From NCBI GenBank assembly GCA_041653955.1, contig JBAZEH010000005.1, positions 3,508-67,507 on the forward strand: DNA of 64,000 bases. The letters run 5' to 3'. The DNA is from UBA1562 sp041653955 (GTDB lineage: Bacteria > Omnitrophota > Gorgyraeia > Gygaellales > Profunditerraquicolaceae). Position numbers and translations under genes: made by a program. The first letter of the stretch is position 1. Every line of letters starts with the position of its first letter. The notes below the pieces were generated by a model. It ran no database searches and had not been told where the DNA came from. It saw only the letters and a program-made list of their open reading frames with translations. This document shows, one piece after another, positions 1 to 8,115 of the stretch.

Positions 1-160
1 GACTGGTGCCAGACCCATACCCATTGTGATGGGCATCGGCTGGACGCTGAACAGTTGTCTGTTTGCGTTTATCTTGTGCAAGGGTTGTTAACGCGGCTAA
101 CCTCGCATCCGCGACATGCTGCTCTTACCCGACTCATCCAGGTCGAGACCTTTCACCCCC
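1..160 (-). ncRNA. ssrA: tmRNA (ssrA), 5' part, truncated by window edge
   Basis: Read on the minus strand, the RNA begins at about 160 with GGGGGUGAAAGG, followed by a UCUCGACCUGGAUGAGUCGGG stretch split by structure, the usual 5' tRNA-like and P2 region of bacterial tmRNA. A GCA AAC codon pair (Ala-Asn, the almost universal resume start of tag peptides) lies at 66-61 after an A-rich stretch. From there the frame reads ANRQLFSVQPMP then ITMGMGLAPV to the window edge with no stop, so the tag is at least 22 residues. Its tRNA-like 3' half is outside the window. tmRNA rescues stalled ribosomes together with SmpB, which is encoded just upstream on the same strand. The identification is from motif and context; the exact 5' end may differ by one or two bases. 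Confidence 0.85.
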
Positions 161-167
161 ATATTTT

Positions 168-263
168 AGGGACGGTTCTTCAACCAAAGCGAAAAGTGTC
201 CCCAAGAATGCTACTACCTGTACAAACAGGGACACTTTCCCGATTGGCTCGAGAACCGTCCCT
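168..263. repeat. Nested inverted-repeat (REP-like) element between ssrA and smpB
   Basis: Outer arms AGGGACGGTTCT (168-179) and AGAACCGTCCCT (252-263) are exact inverse complements. Inside them lie GAAAAGTGTCCCC (191-203) and AGGGACACTTTC (228-239), also inverse complementary. The right half (229-263, including CCCGATTGG) recurs almost identically at 41391-41426. It belongs to a dispersed family of AGGGACAC/GTGTCCCT hairpins in this window. It lies in the smpB-ssrA spacer and could act as an RNA processing or termination hairpin. Confidence 0.8.
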
Positions 264-268
264 ACTTT

Positions 269-721
269 TTACTTTTTGCGCTTGATGGCGCGGCGCATCT
301 CTAAATCCACTTCTTTGCGCTTGATAGTTTCTCGACGGTCATAAAGTTTCTTGCCTTTACAAAGAGCGAGCTCTATCTTGGCGAAACCCCTATCGTTAAA
401 GTATGCCTTAAGGGGCACAAGAGTAAACCCCTTCTGCGCTATCTTACCCTCCAGCTTAATGATCTGGGCCTTACGCAACAAGAGGCGCCTGGGCCTTTTG
501 GGCTCAACGTTCAGGTAGCTCGCCTGAACGTAAGGGCTTATATGCGTATTATAGAGTATTACTTCATTCTTCTCTACGCGGGCAAAACTATCTTCCATAT
601 TCATCTTACCCGCCCGCAAAGATTTTACTTCGCTGCCCTTAAGCTCTATGCCGCATTCAAGGGTTTCTAAAACCTCATAGTCCCTGCGAGCCTTCTTATT
701 GCTGGAGATGAGCCCATTCAT
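269..721 (-). CDS. smpB: SsrA-binding protein SmpB
   Basis: The protein has 150 residues, close to the usual 150-160. It opens with SNKKARRDYEVLETLECGIEL and carries the family hallmarks LKGSEVKSLRAG, LYNTHISPY and the basic C-terminal tail DRRETIKRKEVDLEMRRAIK that enters the ribosomal decoding centre (family knowledge). SmpB binds tmRNA and places it in the empty A site of stalled ribosomes. It lies directly upstream of ssrA on the same strand, separated only by an inverted-repeat element. Its ATG overlaps the 3' end of the AEC transporter gene (718-721), which suggests cotranscription and translational coupling. Confidence 0.97.
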   Translation of the reverse strand: MNGLISSNKKARRDYEVLETLECGIELKGSEVKSLRAGKMNMEDSFARVEKNEVILYNTHISPYVQASYLNVEPKRPRRLLLRKAQIIKLEGKIAQKGFTLVPLKAYFNDRGFAKIELALCKGKKLYDRRETIKRKEVDLEMRRAIKRKK

Positions 722-1674
722 TTTATCACGCTAAGGGTAAAATATAAACTCAAAAATAAGGGCAAGGTGATAAGGCTTGCGAGATGGCTGAAGAATATAC
801 CCTGGCTGATAAGCAGGTCTTCCTTTTTATAATGGCTTGTGATCACAGATAATAAGGTCGCCGAAGGAGCGGCTAATTCTATCACTATCAATAAACCTGT
901 CAATTGAGGTATTTTAAATATTACCAGCAGCCATACCCCCATAACAGGCAATATGATCAATTTTGCCAGTACGAGGAGCGAGACCGCCTTCTTATCCACT
1001 TGCTTGAAACGTATGGCGGCGAGGTTCCCTCCCACTACAAGCATCGCCAAAGGAAGGGTACAATCACCTGCCGCTCGCAGCGGCTTCAGGAACGGTTCGG
1101 GTATTGACCTGTCTAAGCCAAAAAATATCAATATCAAAGTAACCAGTGTAGCTATTACCGGAGGGCTGAACAGGCTGCCTAATTCAAATTTACTGGCCTT
1201 GGTAAAAGTAAGCATATACGCGCCTAAAGAGAACATGACCATATTGAATCCGGCGAGGAATAAAAATAAATAGACGAACATAATGCTTAACTGTTCAGCC
1301 GGCAATAATGCCGCTACCAGCGCCAGCGGCAAATATCCTGAGTTCTGAAAAGTCACCAGGCTTAAAAACTGCAGTTTATGCTCATGCCCTTTTATAAAAA
1401 CGGAGAATACCGCACCCGCCAGAAGGCCTGCGACGGTAATAGTGATACTTATCAAAGGGAATACCCACCAATCAGGATACAGAGAAAAAGAGAAATCCCT
1501 GATCAGCTGGGTAAATATCAATAGTGGCAGTGTAACCTCTACGACCAGGCGGCTTAAGGCATGCAGACCTTCAGCCCCCAGTATATTCTTTTTAATAAGA
1601 AAATACCCCAGGGCGGCCAGCATGAATATCTCTGCCACTGCGGTACCGGTCACCTTAAATGACTCTAAAAACAT
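718..1674 (-). CDS. AEC-family (auxin efflux carrier-like) transporter
   Basis: About 318 residues with roughly ten hydrophobic segments in the two five-helix halves typical of AEC permeases (MdcF/YfdV group), beginning with FLESFKVTGTAVAEIFMLAA. A central LPLAMLVVGGNLA segment matches the conserved half-repeat crossing region. Family members move small organic anions such as malonate or malate, or auxin-like acids; the substrate here cannot be told from sequence. A strong AGGAGGG ribosome site at 1684-1690 serves either GTG 1677 or ATG 1674. It overlaps smpB by four bases and appears to head an AEC-smpB-ssrA unit, a link with no obvious functional logic. Confidence 0.85.
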   Translation of the reverse strand: MFLESFKVTGTAVAEIFMLAALGYFLIKKNILGAEGLHALSRLVVEVTLPLLIFTQLIRDFSFSLYPDWWVFPLISITITVAGLLAGAVFSVFIKGHEHKLQFLSLVTFQNSGYLPLALVAALLPAEQLSIMFVYLFLFLAGFNMVMFSLGAYMLTFTKASKFELGSLFSPPVIATLVTLILIFFGLDRSIPEPFLKPLRAAGDCTLPLAMLVVGGNLAAIRFKQVDKKAVSLLVLAKLIILPVMGVWLLVIFKIPQLTGLLIVIELAAPSATLLSVITSHYKKEDLLISQGIFFSHLASLITLPLFLSLYFTLSVIK

Positions 1675-1738
1675 CACTTATAGCCCTCCTGAAATAATAT
1701 ATTATAACAACAAACCAACGTAGCCGCAATTCTTTTAA

Positions 1739-1767
1739 TTGACAGGAATAAACAGGTAAGATATACT
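1739..1767 (+). promoter_or_regulatory. Sigma70-type promoter for tRNA-Leu
   Basis: TTGACA at 1739-1744, a 17-base spacer, and TATACT at 1762-1767. Predicted initiation is near 1774, nine bases before the mature tRNA-Leu 5' end. Read-through may also transcribe the TPR membrane protein gene that begins 30 bases after the tRNA. Confidence 0.8.
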
Positions 1768-1782
1768 TGGAATACTAATAAT

Positions 1783-1868
1783 GCGGAAGTGGTGGAATGG
1801 CAGACACGCAGCGTTCAGGGCGCTGTGGGGGCAACTCCATGAGGGTTCAACTCCCTCCTTCCGCACCA
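1783..1868 (+). tRNA. tRNA-Leu(CAG)
   Basis: A class II tRNA of 86 bases with GCGGAAG acceptor pairing with CTTCCGC, A73 and an encoded CCA. The anticodon loop TTCAGGG gives CAG. The long variable arm (GTGGGGGCAACTCCAT region) and the T-loop GGTTCAACTCC fit leucine tRNA. The gene has its own consensus promoter just upstream. Confidence 0.96.
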
Positions 1869-1897
1869 TTTAATATCCGTCTTTCCTCGCCATTAGA

Positions 1898-3871
1898 ATG
1901 AAAAAAAATAAAACCCTCACCAGCAGGATCATCCTAATCATAGTTATCTGCATCCTGGGTATCGCGGCCTACTCCAATACATTCAACAGCCCCTTCCATT
2001 TTGACGACGAATCCTCCATAACAGAGAACCTGAACATAAAAAACCTGAATAATTTAAGGATGATATGGGGGCATTGGCCCACCCGTTTCCTGACCACCCT
2101 ATCCCTTGCCTTCAATTACCGTATGCATGGGCTTGATCCTTTAGGCTATCATATTTTAAACCTGGCAATACACTTATGCGCGGCCATACTCGCTTTCTGG
2201 TTCATACTCCTGACATTTGCAACCCCAAACATGAGAGATGATGCGGCCGCCAGGCATGCAAACTCCTTTGCCTTCTTTGTCGCGGCCCTCTTTGTGGCGC
2301 ATCCTATACAAACCCAGGCAGTGACCTATATCATCCAAAGGTCTGCCGGTTTAGCGGCCCTATTCTACCTATTGGCACTATGCCTTTATATCAGATCCAG
2401 GATAATGCAGATAGAAGGAAAAACAAACTACGGCGTTTATTACGCCGCTTCCATCATAACCGCCCTGGCGGGTATATACACAAAAGAATCAATAGTGACC
2501 CTCCCCTTAGCTATACTCCTTTATGAATTTTGCTTCCTGAAAGGAGAACGGGGCATATCCTGGAAAAAAGTACTGCCGTTTTTTATCATCTCTCTTATAG
2601 TCCCGTTTACCGTTATCTTCAGGATATCTGAACACACACCCGATATCCCCGCGCGTTACTACCTGCTGACGCAATTACGGGTAATGGTAACTTATATACG
2701 GCTCCTATTAATACCGGTAAACCAGAACCTGGATTACGACTATCCTATTATAAAAACATTACTGGATCCTGCGGCGATGGCAAGCGCCGCGCTGCTGGCG
2801 GTGATCCTGATCTTCGCGATACGTTCATTCCGGAAATACAGGATGATCTCATTCTCTATATTCTGGTTCTTCCTGGCACTCCTGCCTGAATCAAGTATAA
2901 TGCCTATCCATGACCTGATCTTCGAACACAGGCTGTACCTTGCGGCATTAGGATACGGAATATTCCTGACCAGCGCGATATATTACGCTTTTAAAAACAG
3001 GTACGCGAAAACAGCCCTGCTTATGCTGATAATACTGGCTTATGCTGTTTCAACATACAAGAGGAACTATATATGGCAGGATACCGTAGTATTATCCAAA
3101 GATATAGCGATTAAATCACCGCGCAAAGCAAGGGCGTACCTGCATCTGGGGAATGCATATGCAAAAAAGAAGATCTATGATAAGGCAATAGAAAGTTTTA
3201 ACAGGGCGCTTGAATTGGCGCCTGATTACGGGGATGCTTATTATAATATCGGGGCCGCCTATTATGAAAAAGGGGATATGGAAAACGCCCTCCCCTATTT
3301 AGACAGCGCGATACGGATAAATCCGAAAGACTCCGAGGCCTATTATTACAGGGGATTGGTTTTAAACAGCAGGAAGGAGCATGCCAGGGCAATATCAGAT
3401 TTTAAAGAAGCGATCCTCATAGCCCCTGAACGGGTAGAGCCATACCGCGCGCTCGCTGATACCTACCGGGCGGCAGGCAAAGATAAGGAAGCGGCCGCAC
3501 TATATGATAAAGCGATATCGGCGCATCCGTATATCTGCGAACTGTATATTTATGCCGCCATCTTTTACGGGAATAAAGGGGACCACGCCAAAGTGCTTGA
3601 CCTTTGCTCCAAAGCGATCAGGATAAACCCTTACTCATCCGAGGCATACTTTAACCTCGGGGCAGCTTACGGGAATATGGGGTATTTTAAAGAAGCTATA
3701 AATTCCTTTAGAAAAGCAGTGGCCATTAATCCCAGACTAGCCGCAGCCCATAACGCCCTGGCCATAGCATACTATAATATAAAAGATTACCGCCTCGCGA
3801 AAAAACATGCCGATAAAGCCGTAGCGCTAGGATATCCGGTATGCCCCTCATTGCTGGGATCTCCTGAATAA
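1898..3871 (+). CDS. TMTC-like membrane protein with C-terminal TPR repeats (putative protein O-glycosyltransferase)
   Basis: 657 residues. The first 400 hold about ten transmembrane helices, starting with a signal anchor at residues 10-30 and a periplasmic FHFDDESSI stretch near residue 38, which resembles the acidic DD/ND motif of GT39/TMTC-type O-mannosyltransferases. From about residue 405 there are seven TPR units (for example YLHLGNAYAKKKIYDKAIES and YNIGAAYYEKGDMENALPYL). The architecture matches the TMTC-like DUF1736-TPR family common in PVC-related bacteria and predicts glycosylation or protein-scaffold work at the inner membrane. No ribosome site is clear. It starts 30 bases after tRNA-Leu and may be read from that promoter. 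It converges on the radical SAM gene with a 9-bp gap and no terminator. Confidence 0.7.
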   Translation: MKKNKTLTSRIILIIVICILGIAAYSNTFNSPFHFDDESSITENLNIKNLNNLRMIWGHWPTRFLTTLSLAFNYRMHGLDPLGYHILNLAIHLCAAILAFWFILLTFATPNMRDDAAARHANSFAFFVAALFVAHPIQTQAVTYIIQRSAGLAALFYLLALCLYIRSRIMQIEGKTNYGVYYAASIITALAGIYTKESIVTLPLAILLYEFCFLKGERGISWKKVLPFFIISLIVPFTVIFRISEHTPDIPARYYLLTQLRVMVTYIRLLLIPVNQNLDYDYPIIKTLLDPAAMASAALLAVILIFAIRSFRKYRMISFSIFWFFLALLPESSIMPIHDLIFEHRLYLAALGYGIFLTSAIYYAFKNRYAKTALLMLIILAYAVSTYKRNYIWQDTVVLSKDIAIKSPRKARAYLHLGNAYAKKKIYDKAIESFNRALELAPDYGDAYYNIGAAYYEKGDMENALPYLDSAIRINPKDSEAYYYRGLVLNSRKEHARAISDFKEAILIAPERVEPYRALADTYRAAGKDKEAAALYDKAISAHPYICELYIYAAIFYGNKGDHAKVLDLCSKAIRINPYSSEAYFNLGAAYGNMGYFKEAINSFRKAVAINPRLAAAHNALAIAYYNIKDYRLAKKHADKAVALGYPVCPSLLGSPE

Positions 3872-3880
3872 TACAAGAAA

Positions 3881-5263
3881 CTAATAAAGCTTATTGCCCC
3901 TTCTTCCCACGGCGTCAAATCCAAACAGCTCTTCAAGCCTGTCGGGTATATGTTCGGAAAGAATGGCTAGCGCAGCTGCCGCAAGCTCTAATTTTTCGCG
4001 GAATAGCTCGCAGCTTCTATCGTAAGGTACAGCGGGGTCCCCGTTGAAATAATAGTTTATATTAAGGCAGGAACCTGTCGTACGGCAGAGCGCGAAAAGT
4101 TCACACTCCCCGCAGTGTAAAAAACGCCCTTTTATCTTCCGCGTGAAAGCGCGGTAAGCCCTCTTATCTAAACCGGAAAGCACGTTACCGAGCCTGAAAT
4201 CTTCTATGCCCAAAAAAGACGTGCAAGGATAAATATCGCCTTCAGCGGTTACGGCAAATTGCCCTCTTGCCGCGGGGCAGCCCCCGGTGACCTCATGGCT
4301 ATAATAAAGCCTCTGCATCAATTTAAAAAAACGGTTGAAGAATGTTTTACGGTAATCAAGGGATCCGGCTAACGTATCCTTTATGTAACACCTCGCCAGT
4401 TTTTCATATTCCCTGCGCAAGATCGCGCGCTGTTCCGGAGTATTGAAGAAATACCTCTCCCTGCTGGGGGTTATCCTGTGGCAGGCATCTTCGCTTTCAA
4501 ACAACTCGACGCGCTCAAAACCCAGCCTTTTTAAGTCGGAATATAAAGCCGGCATATCGCTGCAAAACGGAGTTACTGTAGCGCGCCCCACAAGCCTCTT
4601 CATAATACCGTCGGGCATATTTTTCAGGTTTGAGGCGATCTTATTAAAACTGCCCTTGCCCGTAACGAAAGGCCTGTTATTATCATGCACCTTTTTACGG
4701 CCGTCTACACTCACGGCGATCTGCACGCCGCTGTCAATCAACTTCTTTGCCAAGGCGGGAGTAAGCAGGGTGCCGTTAGTGGCAAGCAGAAAATGAAAAT
4801 TTACCCCCCACCTCTTTTGATTGCCCCTGCAGTATTCTACCGCCGCGAAAAGAGTCTTGGTGTTCAAAAGCGGTTCTCCGCCGTAAAAATCCACCACAAG
4901 GTCGTTATCATCTCCGCGCATATCAACCAGCATATCAACAGCCTTAAAGGCGACTCTGCTGCTCATTTCTCCGGAAGAGGCAGCGGCTTTAACCCGGCGG
5001 CCTTTGACTTTTGAAAAAGCGCGGTTTGAGTATTTCCCCCGGTCATTCCAGCAATATAAACATTTTAAATTACAGCGGGAGGTAAGGTTAAGGGTAATAT
5101 CGGTGACGCAGTCTTTTGCGGTATCATCCCCCGAAGAGACCCCTGCGGTAACCGGAAAATATTCCAGTATTTCACGGGGTATACCGTATCTTCTTCCGGA
5201 TCCATACGCGTGAGCTAAAGAAAAATGCGATGGAAGCGAAAATCCGTCATTCCATTTCTTCAA
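3881..5263 (-). CDS. Radical SAM/SPASM peptide-modifying enzyme (start uncertain)
   Basis: The 460-residue frame has the [4Fe-4S] SAM motif CNLKCLYC (Cys 64, 68, 71), the GGEP box (FYGGEPLLN) and a Cys-rich C-terminal SPASM domain (GCPAARGQFAVTAEGDIYPC, then FLHCGECELFALC and a CELF cysteine). The pattern is closest to anSME/SCIFF-maturase-like enzymes that form thioether or other crosslinks in peptides or activate enzymes. The only start in frame is TTG 5263, yet the same frame stays open upstream to about 5446 and reads protein-like text (VYLFKKLGRCIGISTRTGDF) resembling a PqqD/RRE-type recognition domain. No ATG, GTG or TTG lies in that extension. An ATG with a good ribosome site at 5465 is in another frame, so a +1 frameshift is suspected. 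No certain precursor peptide is visible nearby. Confidence 0.85.
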   Translation of the reverse strand: MKKWNDGFSLPSHFSLAHAYGSGRRYGIPREILEYFPVTAGVSSGDDTAKDCVTDITLNLTSRCNLKCLYCWNDRGKYSNRAFSKVKGRRVKAAASSGEMSSRVAFKAVDMLVDMRGDDNDLVVDFYGGEPLLNTKTLFAAVEYCRGNQKRWGVNFHFLLATNGTLLTPALAKKLIDSGVQIAVSVDGRKKVHDNNRPFVTGKGSFNKIASNLKNMPDGIMKRLVGRATVTPFCSDMPALYSDLKRLGFERVELFESEDACHRITPSRERYFFNTPEQRAILRREYEKLARCYIKDTLAGSLDYRKTFFNRFFKLMQRLYYSHEVTGGCPAARGQFAVTAEGDIYPCTSFLGIEDFRLGNVLSGLDKRAYRAFTRKIKGRFLHCGECELFALCRTTGSCLNINYYFNGDPAVPYDRSCELFREKLELAAAALAILSEHIPDRLEELFGFDAVGRRGNKLY

Positions 5264-5446
5264 TGCATTATATGTTTCGGGGGATAGATTGTAAAAATCG
5301 CCTGTGCGGGTTGAGATACCGATACAACGGCCTAGCTTCTTGAAAAGATATACTGGCTTCTTGATGGGCTCTTCCCTATAATTACCAGAGCACCCTGCCC
5401 GAGCGGCAATAACGAGAGAGCTTCCTTTTTGCTTTAGAGACTTTAT
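5264..5446 (-). other. Open N-terminal extension of the radical SAM frame without a start codon
   Basis: In frame with the SPASM enzyme, these codons contain no stop and translate to plausible protein (for example IAARAGCSGNYREEPIKKP, then VYLFKKLGRCIGISTRTGDF and YNLSPETYNALKKW). The LFKK..G..IGI.TRTG.FY.L pattern resembles the winged-helix peptide-recognition (PqqD-like) domains often fused to SPASM maturases; this is a weak resemblance judged by eye. It can be translated only if the ribosome, or a corrected sequence, shifts frame after the ATG at 5465. Confidence 0.55.
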
Positions 5447-5465
5447 TTACCCTGGTCGCTTTCAT
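5382..5465 (-). CDS. 27-residue ORF with strong RBS upstream of radical SAM gene
   Basis: ATG at 5465 is preceded by AAGGAG (5476-5471) at five bases' spacing, the best ribosome site in this neighbourhood. The frame encodes MKATRVNKVSKAK then RKLSRYCRSGRVLW and stops at 5382. Two readings are possible. It may be the true start of the radical SAM protein, interrupted by an extra base in the A5 run at 5426-5430: dropping one A joins it to the downstream frame and gives a 527-residue protein. Alternatively it may be a small basic peptide with one Cys, hence a conceivable substrate. I favour the first, because the downstream frame looks coding right up to this point. Confidence 0.5.
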   Translation of the reverse strand: MKATRVNKVSKAKRKLSRYCRSGRVLW

Positions 5466-5528
5466 ATTTACTCCTTAACTGTTATTTTCCTACACGTCAA
5501 CGCAAATTGCAAGAAAAATCTACGCGGC

Positions 5529-6863
5529 TTATTTATGAGGGGTCTGTTCGATATTGATATAATCGGTGAAATTTATATCCTCCCCTATCTCCTGCTTTAC
5601 GGTGCGCACCCTGTCAGGGGTATAGGGGTGGGTTTTAAAATAAGAATATTGCCTGGGAGGCCTTCTGCGGTCCAACTCTTCCAATTTACGCAAAAAAGCG
5701 ATCATCCCCTTAGGATCATATCCAGCTAATCTGGCGTAACGGCTCGCTAACTGGTCGGCGAGCAGCTCATCTTCCCGCGAGTATCCCGTCATTATTGAAG
5801 CGAAGGCGAGGTCTGTTGCGCCTCCGGCACCCGCCGTCTGGGGCACAGCCGCAGTCAATATCCTGAAAAAATTATACCCCATTATAGCCTGTAGTTTCTT
5901 TATGCTATGCCTGGCAACGATATGCGCGACTTCATGCGCCAGGACGCACGCCAGCTCATCGTCATTATCTACCTTATCCACGAGCCCGCTGTTCACGTAT
6001 ATAAACCCTCCGGGCAGGGAAAAGGCATTCGCCTCATCATCCTCTATCACCTTAAAAGTATATTTTATATCTTTCCTGTCGCAGACATCCACGATCTTCC
6101 TGCCGATATCCTCAACGCGTTTCTGCACCAGGGGGTCCAGAACAAGCTTATACTCCTCTTCTACCTGCCGCGCCACGGATTCCCCTATTTTTACCTCTCT
6201 ATCAGTACTGTAATAGTATGCCTCTTCCTGCTTAGTCACAATATTGTATTCGGTAGAACACCCCGAGGCAAAAAAGCATAACAGGATAAAAACGGAGATC
6301 AGCCCCATATCCCTGAATATGCGGTATAATCTCCTTAAAGGCAGGCCCACAACATTATAAAAACACCCCTCTATGCGCCGGATAAAAAACGCGCCTTTGC
6401 CCTGGATATCAAAGCTGCCCGCTTTATCCAGCGGAGAAACGCGGGCAAAATAATCTTTTATCTGTTTATCGCTTAACCTGTCCATATATACCTTTGTCTT
6501 CTCGCACCCCGTCTTTACCTTACACTTATCCTTGTCTATGACGGCGACCCCGGTATAAAGCCACTGCGGCTTACGGGAGAGCCTTTTCAACATCCGGCGC
6601 GCGTCCTCCATATCTTTAGGCTTACCGAACAGTTTGCCATCCTGCACCGCTATCGTGTCGGCCCCGATAATAATACCGCCCTTTACCTTCGCGGACACGC
6701 TCTTAGCTTTAGCCAGGGCATTCCTCTTCACCAATGCCGCGTATGATTGCCCGCGCTTTCTGTCCTCTGTTATTTCAGCAGGCAGGACCCTGAACTTCAA
6801 CCCGAATATCTCAAGCAGTTTCCTGCGCGCCCTGGAGTCGGAAGCTAAATATATTTTTCTCAT
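5529..6863 (-). CDS. Maf-like nucleotide pyrophosphatase fused in frame to M48 metallopeptidase
   Basis: 444 residues from ATG 6863. Residues 1-185 are a complete Maf/YhdE-type domain (YLASDSRARRKLLEIF, GADTIAV, SFDIQGKGA, VVGLPL), a house-cleaning nucleoside triphosphate pyrophosphatase family. With no stop, the frame continues into a hydrophobic segment ending in a lipobox-like FFASGC, then an M48 zinc peptidase (HEVAH near residue 310, downstream acidic ligand in REDELLADQLA) of the BepA/LoiP type that clears outer-membrane assembly substrates. An internal ATG at 6308 could start a separate lipoprotein, but its ribosome site is poor (AAGGAG 22 bases upstream, AGGGA too close). If translated as one chain, the Maf domain would be cytoplasmic and the peptidase periplasmic. 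The start overlaps the upstream flavoprotein stop region. Confidence 0.85.
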   Translation of the reverse strand: MRKIYLASDSRARRKLLEIFGLKFRVLPAEITEDRKRGQSYAALVKRNALAKAKSVSAKVKGGIIIGADTIAVQDGKLFGKPKDMEDARRMLKRLSRKPQWLYTGVAVIDKDKCKVKTGCEKTKVYMDRLSDKQIKDYFARVSPLDKAGSFDIQGKGAFFIRRIEGCFYNVVGLPLRRLYRIFRDMGLISVFILLCFFASGCSTEYNIVTKQEEAYYYSTDREVKIGESVARQVEEEYKLVLDPLVQKRVEDIGRKIVDVCDRKDIKYTFKVIEDDEANAFSLPGGFIYVNSGLVDKVDNDDELACVLAHEVAHIVARHSIKKLQAIMGYNFFRILTAAVPQTAGAGGATDLAFASIMTGYSREDELLADQLASRYARLAGYDPKGMIAFLRKLEELDRRRPPRQYSYFKTHPYTPDRVRTVKQEIGEDINFTDYINIEQTPHK

Positions 6864-6864
6864 C

Positions 6865-8109
6865 TCATAACAGGGCCGCGCTCTCTCCGGCAAGATAACC
6901 GGTAGAGAATGCGGCCTGTAAATTAAACCCGCCTGTATCGGCGTCCACGTCAATTATCTCTCCGGCAAAATAAAGCCCTTTGATAAGACGCGACTCCATC
7001 GTGCGAGGGTTTATATCCTTTAAAGAGACCCCTCCGCGGGTGACCATCGCGTCTTCTATGGGGCGGGGCCTTACAATATCAAGGCGCATCCCCTTAAACA
7101 ATGATACCAGCGCCTCCCGCTCTTTAAGGGTAACCTGGCTCGCTTGCCTCTTTTCCGGAACCCTGGCTATATCAATGAACAGGTCCACTAACCGCGCTGG
7201 CAACAGGCTCTTCAGCGTATTTTTGATATTTTTTCTGGGGTTAGCCTTAAACTCCCTTAAGAGGCGCGCGTGCAGCTGCTCCCTGCTTAAGGCTGGTTTC
7301 AGGTCTATCTCTACATATACGGAGCTGCCAGGCTTAAACCAATCCGCTATCCGGCCGCTTAAAGAAAGGACAAGCGGGCCGGAGATGCCGAACCCCGTAA
7401 ACATAAGCTCCCCTATTTCAGAACTTATCTCTTTTTTTGTATCACTGAATCTTAAGCGTATATTCTTCAGCGTCACCCCTTCCAGCAATTTTGGGTAATG
7501 CTGCCTTGCCTCAAGGGGCACCAGTCCCGGGCGAAACGGCACTATACGGTGCCCTAATCTGCCGGCCAGCTTTAATCCTTCCCCCGTAGAGCCGGTAAAA
7601 CCGTAAGATACCCCTCCGGTAGCTAAAATAACTTTATCGGCCGCGATCACCCTGCCGTCTGCAAGAGATAAACCTTTTATTGTATTATCCCGCGTGAATA
7701 TATCTTTAACTACGGACTTATAAATTATTTGCACCCCGTTCTTCAGCAATTCTTTCTTGAGGATTTCGGCCACGCTTACCGAGCTGTCAGTCTGCGGAAA
7801 AACGCGCAGCTGCCTTTCAATCTTCAATTTCAGCCCCCTCTTTTCAAAGAAACGCATCAATTCAAGATTAAAGAATTTCTTGAAGGCATCCCTTAAGAAC
7901 TGTCCGTTACCGGTAAACCTCTTGATAAAGGAATCTAGATCGCAGGTGTTGGTGAGATTGCAGCGGCCCTTGCCGCTCAAAAGAAGTTTCCTGCCTAAGA
8001 TAGGATTTTTTTCTATTAAAGTTACCTGACGGATGAGCTCGCCTGCTTTTATGGCGGCCATCATCCCCGCCGGCCCGCCGCCCACCACAACTATTTTTTT
8101 ATTATCCAC
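6865..8109 (-). CDS. BaiN/YhiN-like (HI0933 family) FAD-dependent oxidoreductase
   Basis: 414 residues with an N-terminal FAD-binding Rossmann motif (VVVGGGPAGMMAA), the family signature GRKLLLSGKGRCNLTN and a C-terminal second FAD contact ending DADTGGFNLQAAFSTGYLAG. These are the hallmarks of the HI0933/YhiN flavoproteins. The family has proposed roles in reduction of unsaturated substrates, but the physiological reaction is not established and cannot be deduced here. The gene follows pyrE by six bases and its stop abuts the maf-M48 start (TTATGAGATG), so it belongs to the histidine kinase-pyrE-flavoprotein-maf unit. Confidence 0.9.
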   Translation of the reverse strand: MDNKKIVVVGGGPAGMMAAIKAGELIRQVTLIEKNPILGRKLLLSGKGRCNLTNTCDLDSFIKRFTGNGQFLRDAFKKFFNLELMRFFEKRGLKLKIERQLRVFPQTDSSVSVAEILKKELLKNGVQIIYKSVVKDIFTRDNTIKGLSLADGRVIAADKVILATGGVSYGFTGSTGEGLKLAGRLGHRIVPFRPGLVPLEARQHYPKLLEGVTLKNIRLRFSDTKKEISSEIGELMFTGFGISGPLVLSLSGRIADWFKPGSSVYVEIDLKPALSREQLHARLLREFKANPRKNIKNTLKSLLPARLVDLFIDIARVPEKRQASQVTLKEREALVSLFKGMRLDIVRPRPIEDAMVTRGGVSLKDINPRTMESRLIKGLYFAGEIIDVDADTGGFNLQAAFSTGYLAGESAALL

Positions 8110-8115
8110 CTGAAA

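Noticed and set aside
63..344. Plus-strand open frames across 55-344
   Set aside because: They run antisense through tmRNA, the inverted repeat and smpB; no ribosome site or family match.
5382..5465. Calling the 27-residue ORF a RiPP precursor outright
   Set aside because: It lacks a recognisable leader and core pattern, and a +1 frameshift at the A5 run explains it more simply. Kept as an ORF and as a question.
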